Assembly (NCBI GenBank): GCA_002439285.1
Contig: DJTQ01000209.1
Span: forward strand, 1 to 6,590
DNA length: 6,590 bases
From: Paenibacillaceae bacterium UBA6304
GTDB taxonomy: Bacteria > Bacillota > Bacilli > Paenibacillales > Paenibacillaceae
Direction of reading: 5' to 3'
Shown: positions 5,219 through 6,590 of the stretch, piece by piece
Numbering within the stretch: the stretch's first letter is position 1
How the letters are laid out: every line of letters starts with the position of its first letter
Notes under the pieces: model-generated
Told to the model about the DNA's origin: nothing
What the model saw: only the letters and a program-made list of their open reading frames with translations
The model's database searches: none
Made by a program: the position numbers and the translations under genes

Positions 5219-6211
5219 GTGAACTTGCTATCTAAAGCCCGGATTACCGCACTCGGAACCTATGTACCTGAACGTATTCTTATGAACGAAGATCTGGAAC
5301 GGCTCGTCGATACAAACGACGCATGGATTGTACAGCGAACTGGAATCAAGGAAAGGCATATTGCCGCCGAGGATGAGTTCACTTCGGATTTATGCATCCG
5401 GGCTACGGAAAACTTATGCGAGACTCACAAGGTTAGCCTGGACGATGTCGATCTGATTATTGTGGCAACAACGACCCCCGACTACTCCTTCCCTACGGTG
5501 TCCTGCCGGATTCAAAAGCATTTCGGAATGGAGCATGCCGGAGCCATCGATCTGAATGCCACCTGTGCGGGCTTCACTTACGCGCTTCATATGGCCAATG
5601 GAATGATCAGCTCGGGCCTCCATCGAAAAGTGCTGGTCGTAGCCGGAGAAACGATGTCCAAAGTTACCGATTATACAGACCGCAGCACCTGCATCCTGTT
5701 CGGGGATGGCGCCGGAGCAGTTCTTGTAGAATATACTACCGAACAGCCGAGCTTCGAGTCGGCCTTGATGGGAACGCAAGGAGGAGGCGGAATCCATGTT
5801 TACCGTTCCGGCCTTTCGACGCAAATGGACGGCAATGCTCTTGCTGGCGAAGGCCGGATCGTCCAGAACGGACAGGAAGTATTTAAATGGGCAGTCCGTA
5901 CCGTTTCGGCGGGTATCGAACGTCTCCTTGATCAGGCTGAGCTCACCTTAGACGACATCGACTGGTTCGTGCCGCACAGCGCAAATTTAAGGATGATCGA
6001 ATCGATCTGCGAGAAATCAGGCATTCCTTTGGCCAAAACACTGCAAAGCGTACAGGACATGGGCAACACATCGTCCGCTTCGATCCCGCTTGCCCTGCAG
6101 TCCGGAATTCGTGCAAAACAGTTGCGCCCCGGCGACCGGATTCTACTCTACGGATTCGGCAGCGGATTGACGCACTGCGGACTGATCATCCGCTGGGACC
6201 CCATTCATTAA
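5219..6211 (+). CDS. fabH: Beta-ketoacyl-ACP synthase III (FabHB/YhfB type)
   Basis: This 330-residue enzyme condenses an acyl-CoA starter with malonyl-ACP, the first step of type II fatty-acid synthesis; Bacilli typically use branched starters. The catalytic triad is complete: Cys116 in NATCAGFTYAL, His253 in WFVPHSANLRMIESICEK and Asn283 in MGNTSSASIP. The family's GFGSGLTHCG loop follows at 312-321. The HSAN form (rather than HQAN) and the stretches VDTNDAWIVQRTG and VAGETMSKVTDYTDRSTCILFGD resemble B. subtilis FabHB (YhfB) more than the FabHA encoded next to fabF. Its stand-alone position supports this. The GTG start at 5219 has GAGGAG about nine bases upstream. No intrinsic terminator follows; the stop overlaps that of the convergent gene. 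Confidence 0.96.
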   Translation: MNLLSKARITALGTYVPERILMNEDLERLVDTNDAWIVQRTGIKERHIAAEDEFTSDLCIRATENLCETHKVSLDDVDLIIVATTTPDYSFPTVSCRIQKHFGMEHAGAIDLNATCAGFTYALHMANGMISSGLHRKVLVVAGETMSKVTDYTDRSTCILFGDGAGAVLVEYTTEQPSFESALMGTQGGGGIHVYRSGLSTQMDGNALAGEGRIVQNGQEVFKWAVRTVSAGIERLLDQAELTLDDIDWFVPHSANLRMIESICEKSGIPLAKTLQSVQDMGNTSSASIPLALQSGIRAKQLRPGDRILLYGFGSGLTHCGLIIRWDPIH

Positions 6212-6590
6212 AATTCCCGAAACAAAATGAGCGAATACACATATTGACTATAAGGATACTTGAAGCTTAGCACCAATCCACCATCCTCGATCCTGACCGA
6301 CTTTAACGCGTTCATCTTCACTCGGCATCGCACCAAGCGGTCCGCTCCTTGTCTGTCATTTCGGACTATTGCCCGGGCAAGTGCCTGAGCATATGAAGGT
6401 CGGCAAGCCATGGTCCAGAAACAAGGAATCAGCGCCCTGACCATCAGCCGGTGAATTCCCGGGTTGAAATGAAAACGCACTCTCCCTGGCGGGATCGTGA
6501 TCCCTGCAGAATAATACGAATTTGCTGCCGGAAAAGAAATGAAGTAACCGATCCCGTTGGTACCCATGCCGCGATGGGCCAATCGCGGTG
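6208..6590 (-). CDS. Unrecognised protein, C-terminal part (runs off the window)
   Basis: An open frame of about 127 codons runs from beyond the window edge to a TAA at 6208-6210. The first start-like codon inside (TTG at 6582) has no ribosome site and the frame stays open to the edge, so the true start is probably outside. I do not recognise the family. The visible part has a glycine/aromatic segment (GTNGIGYFISFPAANSYYSAG), an arginine-rich middle, and a C-terminus that looks beta-rich (VRIEDGGLVLSFKYPYSQYV), with three cysteines and no transmembrane helix. It converges on fabH with a four-base overlap. A length of over 370 bases without a stop and a plausible protein sequence favour a real gene, but this is less certain than its neighbours. 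Confidence 0.55.
   Translation of the reverse strand, partial: PRLAHRGMGTNGIGYFISFPAANSYYSAGITIPPGRVRFHFNPGIHRLMVRALIPCFWTMACRPSYAQALARAIVRNDRQGADRLVRCRVKMNALKSVRIEDGGLVLSFKYPYSQYVYSLILFREF

Noticed and set aside
5414..5824. Minus-strand 136-codon frame
   Set aside because: Antisense shadow of fabH, which has an intact catalytic triad.

Overview
The window looks like a chromosomal segment of a Paenibacillus-type Firmicute. The evidence is a guanine-class purine riboswitch combined with PurR boxes ahead of purE, a Bacillus-type topoisomerase III, a FabHB/YhfB-type ketoacyl-ACP synthase III, strong Gram-positive Shine-Dalgarno sites and A/U-tailed intrinsic terminators. The genus is an inference; no marker in the window proves it.

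Layout: (1) 1-719, minus strand: the first 83 codons of purE and its complete control region. Reading toward purE this holds two inverted PurR boxes, a sigma-A promoter, a guanine aptamer, an unusually long expression platform with stem-loops, a terminator and the purE ribosome site. (2) 720-1703: about 1 kb without a credible gene, built from three kinds of repeat. These are a decayed G/T-rich 7-8 bp repeat field (about 785-1260), a dyad of four related 21-bp boxes at exact 50-bp spacing (1384-1566), and a 19-bp C/A-rich tandem array (1568-1697). (3) 1704-2537, minus strand: a UspA-type stress protein with its terminator, and a small DUF1294 membrane protein upstream of it. (4) 2613-5101, minus strand: topB, then a 45-codon small gene with a near-perfect ribosome site, then a terminator; these two probably form one transcript. 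(5) 5127-6211, plus strand: fabH with an extended -10 promoter and a dyad that fits a FapR-type operator, divergent from topB. (6) 6208-6590, minus strand: the C-terminal part of an unrecognised protein whose stop codon overlaps the fabH stop.

Functionally the window joins unrelated housekeeping units: purine synthesis, stress response, DNA decatenation and fatty-acid initiation. Control logic is most visible at purE (transcription start by PurR, then attenuation by guanine) and at fabH (lipid-responsive repression). I found no convincing novel defence or mobile system. The parts least explained by known families are the repeat island at 785-1697 and the long purE leader.
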